Source: an uncultured Pseudohongiella sp. (GTDB lineage Bacteria > Pseudomonadota > Gammaproteobacteria > Pseudomonadales > Pseudohongiellaceae). Taken from it: a stretch of DNA of 64,000 bases. Every line of letters starts with the position of its first letter. The first letter of the stretch is position 1. The stretch lies in the NCBI GenBank assembly GCA_902597095.1, contig CACJWK010000002.1:62001-126000 (forward strand), in the 5' to 3' direction. Of this stretch, positions 19,564-28,655 are shown one piece after another. The notes beneath the pieces are model-generated. The model searched no databases, was not told the origin of the DNA, and saw only the letters and a program-made list of their open reading frames with translations. The position numbers and the translations under genes are program-made.

Positions 19564-20139
19564 TTGGACTCACTTCTCGGCATTATCCTGACCGCCGCAC
19601 TGGTGAATAATCTCGCTCTGGTGCAGCTACTGGGAACCTCCTCCCTCCTGACTTTCTCCACGAGTCTTCGCTCGGCAAGCGAACTTGGTTTAATCAGCTT
19701 TCTGATTCTTACGCTGAGCGGCATAGTCAACTTAAGCGCATACCACCTTGTGCTTGAGCCATTGCAACTCGAAGCGCTCAGCTTGCTGTGCTTTATCATG
19801 CTATCAACCGGCACTGTCAGCACGTTGATGCCCATCCTGAACCAACGCTATCCGCTGACTGCGAGACGACAACTTCTCGCAGTCGTCTTGCTCGGCAGCA
19901 ACAGTGCGGTCATAGGACTGAGTCTGCGCAATACACAGAGCCTTGGCAGTGCGGGCGAGTTACTTGGCACTACCGTGGGCGCTGCTGCCGGCTTTGCGGT
20001 AACGCTGTTGGCATTCGCAGCATTGCGACAGCGCCTGGACAGCTGTGACGCACCGGCCTGTTTCAGACATGGGCCTCTGTACATGATCAGCGCCGGCATC
20101 GCCTCGATGGCCATGCTGGGTTTTTCGGGCCTTGTTTGA
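19564..20139 (+). CDS. rnfA: RnfA/RsxA-like membrane subunit (variant lacking the conserved Cys residues)
   Basis: LVNNLALVQLLGTSSLLTFS...LAVVLLGSNSAVIGLSL...ALRQRLDSCDAPACFRHGPLYMISAGIASMAMLGFSGLV matches the RnfA layout; TTG start. Confidence 0.88.
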   Translation: MDSLLGIILTAALVNNLALVQLLGTSSLLTFSTSLRSASELGLISFLILTLSGIVNLSAYHLVLEPLQLEALSLLCFIMLSTGTVSTLMPILNQRYPLTARRQLLAVVLLGSNSAVIGLSLRNTQSLGSAGELLGTTVGAAAGFAVTLLAFAALRQRLDSCDAPACFRHGPLYMISAGIASMAMLGFSGLV

Positions 20140-20721
20140 ATGATGCTGCCTCTGAACGAACAGCTCCCTGTAACCTTGTTGGCTTGGTCAGCAATTCTGC
20201 TGACAGCGTTTTTTTTGGGCTTGAGGATTCACCGCACACTGGCTGCGGAGCAGCAAAAACAGAACTCTGTCGTCGAACTCGTTCACGCTGAACTTCCGCA
20301 AACCCAATGCGGACGATGCGGCTTTCCCGGTTGCCTGCCATATGCAGAAGCAATCAGTGGCGGAGAACCTATCAACCAGTGCCCGCCGGGAGGTGAGCAC
20401 CTGATCCTCAGGCTCGCCAGACTTCTCAATGAACCGCCGGAACCATTAAACCCCCGTCATGGTACACCTCAAGCAGAGCCACTCGTTGCAGTTATCCGAG
20501 AACCTGAGTGCATCGGCTGCACCAAATGTATTCAAGCCTGTCCGGTTGATGCCATCTTAGGCAGTGCGAAGACAATGCACACAGTCCTTACCAGTGAATG
20601 TACTGGCTGCGATCTGTGTGTTGAACCCTGCCCAGTTGATTGCATCGACATCGTGCCAGCCGCGTCTCAATGGACCCAACGGCCACTGAACCGTTATGCC
20701 ATTTCGCGAGGCTTGGTTTAG
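20140..20721 (+). CDS. rnfB: RnfB/RsxB electron transport complex subunit
   Basis: [21 protein letters not shown]...INQCPPGG; ferredoxin motifs [16 protein letters not shown] and [16 protein letters not shown]. Confidence 0.95.
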   Translation: MMLPLNEQLPVTLLAWSAILLTAFFLGLRIHRTLAAEQQKQNSVVELVHAELPQTQCGRCGFPGCLPYAEAISGGEPINQCPPGGEHLILRLARLLNEPPEPLNPRHGTPQAEPLVAVIREPECIGCTKCIQACPVDAILGSAKTMHTVLTSECTGCDLCVEPCPVDCIDIVPAASQWTQRPLNRYAISRGLV

Positions 20722-22272
20722 GTGTTGTCGCAGGCAGTCCGCTGGCTCACTGAAGGGCGATTGGCATCGTTCTCCGGTGGCATTCGCCCTCCCAAGCAAA
20801 CGCAGCGAACGCTGCGTTCACGCGTTATGGCAACACCAATTCCAGAGCGGCTGATTATGCCACTTACAATCTACCGCAAGCAGGAACGCCTCACTCCAGC
20901 GGTTCGCATAGGAGAAGCTGTCCGGAAATATCAGTGTCTGGCAACCCATTTGCAAGATCCAGATTTGATCCTGCACGCGCCCACCTCAGGCATGATTACG
21001 GCCATCACTCGGGACGTCTTGGAGATTCAGAGCGACGGCCTGGATCAGGCTCTGATACTGTGCGGCAATACCACAGAAAAGATCACGCAAGCAGACATCC
21101 TTCAAAGCATCGGCCGGGCGGGTATCGTCGGGCAAGGAGGCGCCGGATATCCAACCGTAAAAAAAATCCGTCTCGCGGCCTCGGCTGGAGTAAAGGTTTT
21201 GATCGTCAATGCTGCTGAATGTGAGCCTTTTGTCTGCTGCGATGAAGCCCTGATCCGTGAGTTCGCCGACCAGGTCGTAAAAGGCGCTGAGTATCTCATG
21301 CAAGCCTCTGCTGCAGACGCCGGTGTTATCGCGATCGAATCAGATAAACACGAAGCGATCGCGGCCATTCAGGAACCACTGAAAGCGTCATCTCTTACGC
21401 TCAGACTGCTCGCTGCCAAGTACCCAGCAGGCGATGAGCGCATACTCATCAAGTCACTCACCGGGCAAGAAATCCCTGACAGCGCGAATCCTGCAGAGCG
21501 GGGCATTCTGGTTCAGAATGCCGGAACAGCAAAAGCCGTCTTTGATGCAGTCAAACTTGGACAACCCAGCATCAGCCGCATTGTGACTGTTGCCGGCGCG
21601 CCCTTGAAAACCCCCAAGAATTTTTCTGCACTTCTGGGCACACCAGTCTCTGATCTGCTGTCATGGTGCGGCTTCGAACATGAGGGCCACAGCGAGGAGC
21701 CATCAGCGCATCTTCAACATACTGATCACTTAAAGATTATAGTCGGCGGGCCGCTGACCGGGCGAAGAGCGGACATGTTTTGTGAGTCGGTACAGCAAAC
21801 AACCACCTGCGTCATCGCAACTGATAAGATCAATTTTCCAGCGTCAGGCCCGGAACATGCCTGTATTCGATGCGGATTCTGCGCCGAAGCCTGCCCGGTG
21901 CGTCTGCTGCCTCAGCAGCTGCTGCTGCACAGCCGCAACTTCGATGAACACAATTTAAACTCCCACGGCTTGCACAGCTGCATAGAGTGCGGCGCCTGCG
22001 CCTATGTCTGTCCGAGCAAAATCCCGCTCGTACAGCACTTCCGCCAGAGCAAAGAAATACTTCGTGACTCAGCCGCAGAACGCAGCGAAAGCCAGCTACG
22101 GCAAGCCCGATATCGACATTGGCAGACAAGGCAGGGAAGAACCGCTCGCCGTCAAGTCAAGCAAGCAGCGGAGCCTGAACGCGAAACGCCTTTTTCCCGC
22201 GAAAATGCCAGATCAGAAATCGCCGAGGCGGTTGCCCGAGTGAAAGAAAAGAAATCCGGGAAACGCCAATGA
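20722..22272 (+). CDS. rnfC: RnfC/RsxC electron transport complex subunit
   Basis: HAPTSGMITAI, GIVGQGGAGYPTVKKI, NAAECEPF, CIRCGFCAEACPVRLLPQQL, CIECGACAYVCPSKIPLVQHFRQ. Confidence 0.95.
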   Translation: MLSQAVRWLTEGRLASFSGGIRPPKQTQRTLRSRVMATPIPERLIMPLTIYRKQERLTPAVRIGEAVRKYQCLATHLQDPDLILHAPTSGMITAITRDVLEIQSDGLDQALILCGNTTEKITQADILQSIGRAGIVGQGGAGYPTVKKIRLAASAGVKVLIVNAAECEPFVCCDEALIREFADQVVKGAEYLMQASAADAGVIAIESDKHEAIAAIQEPLKASSLTLRLLAAKYPAGDERILIKSLTGQEIPDSANPAERGILVQNAGTAKAVFDAVKLGQPSISRIVTVAGAPLKTPKNFSALLGTPVSDLLSWCGFEHEGHSEEPSAHLQHTDHLKIIVGGPLTGRRADMFCESVQQTTTCVIATDKINFPASGPEHACIRCGFCAEACPVRLLPQQLLLHSRNFDEHNLNSHGLHSCIECGACAYVCPSKIPLVQHFRQSKEILRDSAAERSESQLRQARYRHWQTRQGRTARRQVKQAAEPERETPFSRENARSEIAEAVARVKEKKSGKRQ

Positions 22273-23387
22273 ACGAGCATCAGCCAAGCATACCTGCGCA
22301 GCTTGCCGCTCACCGAACGGCGGATCTCATGCGACAGGTCATTCTTGCTGCAGCGCCAGCGGCGCTGATTTCGACCTGGTATTTTGGATATGGTGTCGTT
22401 TTGAATCTTCTGGTGGCTATCTGCTTCGCCTATGCGCTTGAAGCCTCGGCTTTATATGTGCGACGACGGCCAATTCAACATCATCTGGCTGACAGCAGCG
22501 TATTGGTCACCGCGATGCTTTTCGCACTCTCTGTTCCTCCCGGTATACCCTGGTGGATGATCGCTCTGGGCACAGGATTCGCCGTATTGCTGGCCAAACA
22601 GGTGTTTGGCGGTCTCGGTCAAAATCCTTTCAATCCGGCCATGGCTGGCTATTTATTTTTGTTGCTGGCGTTTCCGCTGGAAATGACTGCCTGGCATGTT
22701 TCCGAGGCCGTGATTGATCCAGACTCCGGTCATTCGGTGCTTGGCCTGGCTTCGTTTTGTGGCCAGCTGGAACTGCTGTTCCCGGGGCTGATCTTCTCTA
22801 GTTTCGATATTGATGGTCTGGTGATGGCTACGCCGCTGATCGAATCGAAACTGGCTTCAAAAAGCGCGCTGATGTCTGCCTGGAGTGAAGGCCGGAGTCT
22901 GCTCGCACGTGGCTCAGAAACAGGCTGGGAGTGGATCAATGTCGCCTATCTGCTTGGCGGCCTCTACCTCATCATTAAGCGGATAATTACCTGGCATATT
23001 CCGATGTCAATCCTCACCACTGTGTTGGGCTGGTCGCTGTTTTTTTACTCCCCCGAGCAGTCAGCGATAGTCGGGACTCCCTATCTCCATTTATTTGGAA
23101 GCGCGACCATGATCGGCGCGTTTTTCATCGCAACGGATCCCGTCAGTGCTCCAACCAGCAACCCCGCAAGGGTGGTCTACGGCATAATTATCGGCTCTTG
23201 TATCTATGGCGTCAGGGTATGGGGAAGTTATCTTGACGCTATTGCTATTGCGGTGATTTTCGGAAATTTTCTGGCACCTCTGCTTGATCACATGCTACGT
23301 CCACGCATCTTCGGCCAGATTAGCCACAGCAGAGCCGCCCCGGCGCCTCTGGGGCAAGCTTCAACCGAGAATACGGCCCATGAGTAG
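22269..23387 (+). CDS. rnfD: RnfD/RsxD electron transport complex subunit
   Basis: LAKQVFGGLGQNPFNPAMAGYLFLL, IDGLVMATPL (candidate flavinylation Thr), FIATDPVSAPTSNPARVVYG; overlaps rnfC by 4 bp. Confidence 0.94.
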   Translation: MNEHQPSIPAQLAAHRTADLMRQVILAAAPAALISTWYFGYGVVLNLLVAICFAYALEASALYVRRRPIQHHLADSSVLVTAMLFALSVPPGIPWWMIALGTGFAVLLAKQVFGGLGQNPFNPAMAGYLFLLLAFPLEMTAWHVSEAVIDPDSGHSVLGLASFCGQLELLFPGLIFSSFDIDGLVMATPLIESKLASKSALMSAWSEGRSLLARGSETGWEWINVAYLLGGLYLIIKRIITWHIPMSILTTVLGWSLFFYSPEQSAIVGTPYLHLFGSATMIGAFFIATDPVSAPTSNPARVVYGIIIGSCIYGVRVWGSYLDAIAIAVIFGNFLAPLLDHMLRPRIFGQISHSRAAPAPLGQASTENTAHE

Positions 23388-24090
23388 GCTCTCGCGAATA
23401 CAGGATGCACCCAGCGAGGTATGGGTGAACAACCCGACCATCATAGGGTTTTTAGGAATCAGCCCACTGTTGGCAATCAGTCAGAGCAGCATCGTCGGCA
23501 TTGCTCTCGCATGCAGCACCGCGATGGTATGCCTTGCCTCTGCGGCGACCGTGTATGGGTTGCGGTCGGTTATTCGTCCCCAGCATGTTTTCTTCTGGGT
23601 CAGTGCCATCATGAGCTGTTACACCACAATACTGGCCCAACTGATGGAAGTCTGGTTCTATCCGCTGATGCGTGAACTCGGCATTTATCTGTATCTCATC
23701 GCCTGTAATTTCGCCCTGCTGGTCAAGCTACCGTCCTATCGTAAGAGCGCTAGCTTCATCGCTGCGGTCGCGGATGCCGCGCGACTGGCCGTCGCTTTCG
23801 GAGCAAGCCTCATAGGCTTTTCGATGCTCCGGGAACTCCTGATCAGCAGAACGCCGTTCGCCAATGTTCAGCTACTTGTGCCTCGGTCGTTCGAAGCAAT
23901 CGTCACTCCAGATAGCACAGGAATTTCAACATTCGTCGCGTCCGCTCCCGGTGCTTTCATCCTGCTTGGCTTACTCATCGCCATATGCCAAGCATTAGGT
24001 ATGCGCAGACCCGAAGCCTACTATCATCAGGACGAACAATCCGTAGAACGCGCCAGAGTCACTGGACGCCTCAAATCGGACCGCGATTGA
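23380..24090 (+). CDS. rnfE: RnfE/RsxE-like membrane subunit (variant lacking the conserved Cys residues)
   Basis: VWVNNPTIIGFLGISPLLAIS...LGIYLYLIACNFALL...ASAPGAFILLGLLIAICQAL aligns with RnfE; ATG at 23380 overlaps the rnfD end. Confidence 0.85.
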   Translation: MSRLSRIQDAPSEVWVNNPTIIGFLGISPLLAISQSSIVGIALACSTAMVCLASAATVYGLRSVIRPQHVFFWVSAIMSCYTTILAQLMEVWFYPLMRELGIYLYLIACNFALLVKLPSYRKSASFIAAVADAARLAVAFGASLIGFSMLRELLISRTPFANVQLLVPRSFEAIVTPDSTGISTFVASAPGAFILLGLLIAICQALGMRRPEAYYHQDEQSVERARVTGRLKSDRD

Positions 24091-24103
24091 GTCTGGAGAA
24101 CCA

Positions 24104-24739
24104 ATGAACAAAACGAAGAGAATCGAGATTTTTTCCCGCTGGCGCGACGCAAATCCGGAGCCAACCACTGAACTGGCTTATGCGAGCACTTTTGAACTCT
24201 TGATCGCTGTCATGCTCTCAGCGCAAGCCACCGACGTCAGCGTGAACAAGGCCACTGAAAAGCTTTTCCCGGTGGCAAACACACCGGAAGCCATTCATGC
24301 GCTGGGCTTGAAAAAACTGAGGGGATACATCAAAACGATCGGCCTTTTTAACAGCAAAGCCAAGAACATCATCAAAACCTGCCGAATACTAATCGACCAG
24401 TATCAGTCTGAAGTTCCCGACTCGCGTGAGGCGCTTGAATCGCTCCCGGGAGTCGGAAGAAAGACAGCCAACGTCGTCCTCAATACGGCATACCGACAGA
24501 TTGCCATGGCGGTCGACACACATATTTTCAGAGTGTCGAACCGCACCGGGATCGCTCCAGGCAAAACGGTTCTGGAGGTTGAAAAGCGACTGGTGCGCCT
24601 CGTCCCGGAGGAATTCCTCCTAGACGCGCATCACTGGCTTATCCTGCACGGCAGATATACCTGTATCGCACGCAAACCTCGCTGCGGCACCTGTCTCATC
24701 GAAGATTTGTGTGAGTTTAAGCAAAAAACCGATCCTTAA
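24104..24739 (+). CDS. nth: Endonuclease III
   Basis: LLIAVMLSAQATDVSVNKAT...LPGVGRKTANVVLNTAY..VDTHIFRVSNR; CxxxxxxCxxCxxxxxC cluster. Confidence 0.96.
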   Translation: MNKTKRIEIFSRWRDANPEPTTELAYASTFELLIAVMLSAQATDVSVNKATEKLFPVANTPEAIHALGLKKLRGYIKTIGLFNSKAKNIIKTCRILIDQYQSEVPDSREALESLPGVGRKTANVVLNTAYRQIAMAVDTHIFRVSNRTGIAPGKTVLEVEKRLVRLVPEEFLLDAHHWLILHGRYTCIARKPRCGTCLIEDLCEFKQKTDP

Positions 24740-24766
24740 GCGCTGAAGCGATGTGCAAGCCAGCAG

Positions 24767-25978
24767 TCATCTGCGCCCTTTCTGGGCTGCCAGCCTAAGT
24801 CGCAGGGCGTTCAACTTAATGAAGCCGGCTGCGTCTGCCTGGTCGTAGGCTCCGGCATCCTCTTCGAATGTCGCGATTTCTTCGTCAAAAAGCGAATCAT
24901 CTGAACTCCGCCCGACCACGATCACATTGCCTTTATAAAGTTTCAGACTGACCATGCCATTCACATACTGCTGAGATTGATCAATCAGAGCCTGTAATGC
25001 CGCCCTTTCAGGCGACCACCAATACCCGTTGTAAACCAGGCTTGCGTAGCGAGGCATGAGCTCATCTTTCAGATGGGCCAGTTCACGGTCTAGGGTCAGA
25101 GATTCGATGGCGCGATGCGCCTTGAGCATAACAGTGCCACCTGGCGTCTCGTAGCAACCTCGGGATTTCATCCCGACATATCGATTCTCAACAATATCAG
25201 CGCGACCAATTCCGTGTTCTCCCGCGAGACGGTTCAGAGTCAACAATACCTCCGCCGGAGAAAGGGGTTCACCGTTTATGGCAACAATATCTCCCCGCTG
25301 ATAAGTCAGATCTAGGTAAGCTGGCTGATCCGGCGCTGCTTCTGGTGAAACGCTCCAGAGCCACATACTTTCCTCAGGCTCCGTGGCAGGGTCTTCAAGA
25401 ATGTCGCCCTCATAGGAAATGTGAAGCAGATTCGCATCCATTGAATACGGTGATTTACCGCCTCTTTTCTTTTCAACCGGGATCCCATGGCTTTCGCAGT
25501 AGGCCAGAAGTTTCTCGCGGGAGTTAAGATCCCACTCCCGCCAGGGGGCGATTATCTGGATACCGGGGCTCAGAGCGTACGCGCCGAGTTCGAAGCGGAC
25601 CTGATCATTGCCTTTGCCGGTTGCGCCATGGGAAATCGCATCGGCCCCTGTTTCTCCTGCAATTTCCACCAGGCGCTTCGCAATCAGCGGACGCGCGATG
25701 GAGGTACCAAGCAGATACTCACCCTCGTATATTGCGTTGGCTCGGAACATCGGGAAGACATAATCAGACACAAACTCTTCCCGAAGGTCTTCGATATAAA
25801 TCTCTTCGATACCCATCGCCATCGCCTTGGCTCGGGCCGGCTCGACTTCCTCGCCCTGACCGATGTCAGCGGTAAACGTCACGACTTCGCAGTGATAGGT
25901 GGTCTGAAGCCATTTTGCAATGACTGAAGTGTCAAGCCCACCCGAATAGGCGAGGACGACTTTATTGATATCGGACAT
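24767..25978 (-). CDS. argG: Argininosuccinate synthase
   Basis: [19 protein letters not shown]...[15 protein letters not shown]; start placed at MSDINKV (25978). Confidence 0.97.
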   Translation of the reverse strand: MSDINKVVLAYSGGLDTSVIAKWLQTTYHCEVVTFTADIGQGEEVEPARAKAMAMGIEEIYIEDLREEFVSDYVFPMFRANAIYEGEYLLGTSIARPLIAKRLVEIAGETGADAISHGATGKGNDQVRFELGAYALSPGIQIIAPWREWDLNSREKLLAYCESHGIPVEKKRGGKSPYSMDANLLHISYEGDILEDPATEPEESMWLWSVSPEAAPDQPAYLDLTYQRGDIVAINGEPLSPAEVLLTLNRLAGEHGIGRADIVENRYVGMKSRGCYETPGGTVMLKAHRAIESLTLDRELAHLKDELMPRYASLVYNGYWWSPERAALQALIDQSQQYVNGMVSLKLYKGNVIVVGRSSDDSLFDEEIATFEEDAGAYDQADAAGFIKLNALRLRLAAQKGRR

Positions 25979-26255
25979 AGCTACTTCCCGGCATACCTCG
26001 ACAGGGCGCCGCTCCAAAAATTCCAGAAAAAGACACCGAAATACGTTGCGCCTGCAACCCGGACTTCGGATCGCAAATCGGCGCCTATTCTAGCATTCTC
26101 TCGCGGTGTACTGGCATCGTATACGGCGAATTTTGTGTTTAGCCGACAGAAAATCTGCTTGTCATAACACACAGATCAATTTCAGCACAGCGCGTTCAGG
26201 TCGCGGGCAGTTTTCGTTACAATAGGTATAAGAAAACCCTGCGCACTGCATCAAT

Positions 26256-27323
26256 ATGACGAACCGCTCTGCAATGACCCAAGACACTCTGACTCTGACC
26301 AAGCCCGATGACTGGCATCTGCATCTACGGGATGGTGAGGCGTTGCGCACAACGGTGCCTCATACGGCGCGATGTTTTGGGCGAGCCATCGTTATGCCAA
26401 ATTTAAAACCACCGGTCACCAGCGTGTCACAGGCCCTCGCCTATAGAGAGCGAATCATGCAGTCCGTGCCTCAGGGAACTTCTTTCCGTCCGTTGATGGT
26501 GCTTTACCTGACTGACAATTTAGCCGCTGACGAATTGAAAAGACTGGCTGATGAACCTGATGTCGCCGCCGTAAAGTACTATCCTGCAGGCGCTACCACC
26601 AACTCAGACAGTGGCGTAACTTCGATAGAAAAGGTCATGCCAGCGCTCGAAAAAATGACTGATCTCGAAATTCCACTGCTAGTACATGGTGAAGTCACTA
26701 CGCATGAGGTTGATATTTTTGACCGGGAAAAACGCTTCATTGATCAGATTCTTAGCCCACTGCGAGCGAAATTGCCAGAGCTGAAGATTGTGCTTGAGCA
26801 TATTACGACCCAACAAGCCGTCGAGTTTGTCTGCTCTGAAGACGAACGGGTTGCCGCAACCATCACCGCGCATCATCTGCTTTTCAACCGAAATGACATG
26901 CTTGCCGGCGGAGTCCGGCCACATTTTTATTGCTTACCAATATTAAAAAGAAGCTCCCATCAAAGCGCGCTTATTGGGGCAGCAACGAGTGGCAATCCGA
27001 GTTTTTTCCTGGGAACTGATTCTGCGCCGCACGCGCGTGGTTATAAGGAAAGCGACTGTGGTTGCGCCGGAATCTACACAGCACCAGCAGCAATAGAACT
27101 CTATGCTGAAGTATTTGAGTACGCAGGAGCGTTGGATAAACTGGAAGGTTTTGCCAGTCAGTTTGGCCCCCGATTTTACGGCCTCGAACCCAATCAAGAA
27201 ACGATTACCCTCGAGCGAAACGAGTGGCACATGCCCGTACACTTTGAATTTGGGAGCGAGACGGTTATTCCAGTCCGGGCAGGCGACTGTTTGTTCTGGC
27301 GTCTTAGACAAAAAGAGGCCTAG
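26256..27323 (+). CDS. pyrC: Dihydroorotase
   Basis: PDDWHLHLRDGEAL...VKYYPAGATTNSDSGV...LGTDSAPHARGYKE. Confidence 0.96.
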   Translation: MTNRSAMTQDTLTLTKPDDWHLHLRDGEALRTTVPHTARCFGRAIVMPNLKPPVTSVSQALAYRERIMQSVPQGTSFRPLMVLYLTDNLAADELKRLADEPDVAAVKYYPAGATTNSDSGVTSIEKVMPALEKMTDLEIPLLVHGEVTTHEVDIFDREKRFIDQILSPLRAKLPELKIVLEHITTQQAVEFVCSEDERVAATITAHHLLFNRNDMLAGGVRPHFYCLPILKRSSHQSALIGAATSGNPSFFLGTDSAPHARGYKESDCGCAGIYTAPAAIELYAEVFEYAGALDKLEGFASQFGPRFYGLEPNQETITLERNEWHMPVHFEFGSETVIPVRAGDCLFWRLRQKEA

Positions 27324-27329
27324 AGCCTA

Positions 27330-27974
27330 ATGCAAGAATTCGACTCAGACAACCCGCCTCAGAATGCCCTGGCCGAGCGATTTCGCACCTACATGCCGGT
27401 TGTCGTGGACATAGAGACTGGCGGCTTTAATTCCCAGACCGACGCCATACTTGAAATCGCCGCTGTAGTCATAGCGATGAACGCCGAGGGGTATCTCGAG
27501 ATAGAGCAGAGTCTCTTCCACCGCGTTATCCCGTTTGAAGGGGCTAATCTGGAAGAAGCGGCTCTGAAATTCACCGGCATCGATCCATTTCACCCACTTA
27601 GGATCGCACGTCCAGAGAAGGACGTCTTCCAGAATCTCTTTAAGATGATCAGAGACGCGATGAAGCCCAAGGCGTGTAAACGCGCCGTTCTTGTTGGTCA
27701 CAATGCCCACTTCGATCACGGATTTGTGCGCGCGGCAAGCGCGAGGCACGGTCTCAAGCGCGACCCTTTCCACCCTTTTTCATGCTTCGATACCGCCACC
27801 CTCAGCGGCCTGGCCTTCGGTCAAACGGTACTGTCCAGAGCCTGCAAGGTTGCTGGCATAGACTTCGATGAAGCAGAAGCCCATTCCGCAAAATATGATG
27901 CCGACCGCACGGCGCAGCTTTTTTGCTTGATAGTCAATCGATACAAGGACCTCGGTGGCTGGCCTCCGACGTAG
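27330..27974 (+). CDS. rnt: Ribonuclease T
   Basis: VVVDIETGGFNSQTDAILEIAAV...GHNAHFDHGFV...AHSAKYDADRTAQLF (DEDD exonuclease). Confidence 0.94.
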   Translation: MQEFDSDNPPQNALAERFRTYMPVVVDIETGGFNSQTDAILEIAAVVIAMNAEGYLEIEQSLFHRVIPFEGANLEEAALKFTGIDPFHPLRIARPEKDVFQNLFKMIRDAMKPKACKRAVLVGHNAHFDHGFVRAASARHGLKRDPFHPFSCFDTATLSGLAFGQTVLSRACKVAGIDFDEAEAHSAKYDADRTAQLFCLIVNRYKDLGGWPPT

Positions 27975-28062
27975 TGTAAAGCACAGATTCGGCCCGCAGA
28001 ACAGAACAGCTTGCAGCTGACCGCGGCCCGAACCTGCTATCGGGTTGTGGAACTTGACTGCC

Positions 28063-28398
28063 TCAGGACTCTGCTTCGGCCTCGTCACCGCCCGCCTTAT
28101 CGATCAAGGCTTGCAACTCACCCTGCTCATACATTTCAGTGACGATGTCACAACCGCCAATTAATTCGCCATCAACGAACAACTGAGGGAAAGTTGGCCA
28201 ATTGGACACTTTAGGCAGGGTCGCTCGTATTTCTGGATTGCTGAGGATATCAACATAGGCGAAGCGTTTGCCGCAGGCCATCAAAACCTGCGTAGCCTGC
28301 GCTGAGAATCCGCACATTGGTTGTTCGGGATTACCTTTCATGTAGAGCAAAATACTGTTGCCATTGATTTGCTCTTGAATTGTTTCTTCTGTACTCAT
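28063..28398 (-). CDS. grxD: Monothiol glutaredoxin (Grx4 family)
   Basis: LYMKGNPEQPMCGFSAQ...NWPTFPQLFVDGELIGGCDIV (CGFS). Confidence 0.94.
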   Translation of the reverse strand: MSTEETIQEQINGNSILLYMKGNPEQPMCGFSAQATQVLMACGKRFAYVDILSNPEIRATLPKVSNWPTFPQLFVDGELIGGCDIVTEMYEQGELQALIDKAGGDEAEAES

Positions 28399-28655
28399 TA
28401 CTTACCTCGAATGGACACGCCGACGTGGCGCGGCTGATTATAACTCAACTCAGCTCCGGCTTGAATTTAGAACTAGCCAGCAGACCAGGGTGGCTCCGGT
28501 GATCTGGATTACTGACCAAGACCCGCTAAGCGGGGTCTGAAGAATGCGTGGTAATCGATTTGAGCGCAGATAGTCAGCGCGTCGTAGCTGGCGGCAATTC
28601 AGGCTCTCTAGAGCGATATCAAACCGCTGTAGTCACGCCATTTATCTTCCGAAAT

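Noticed and set aside
28519-28538. AGACCCGCTAAGCGGGGTCT hairpin as a terminator of the hydantoinase gene
   Set aside because: Stem is imperfect and no clear U-tract follows on the minus strand; too weak to call.
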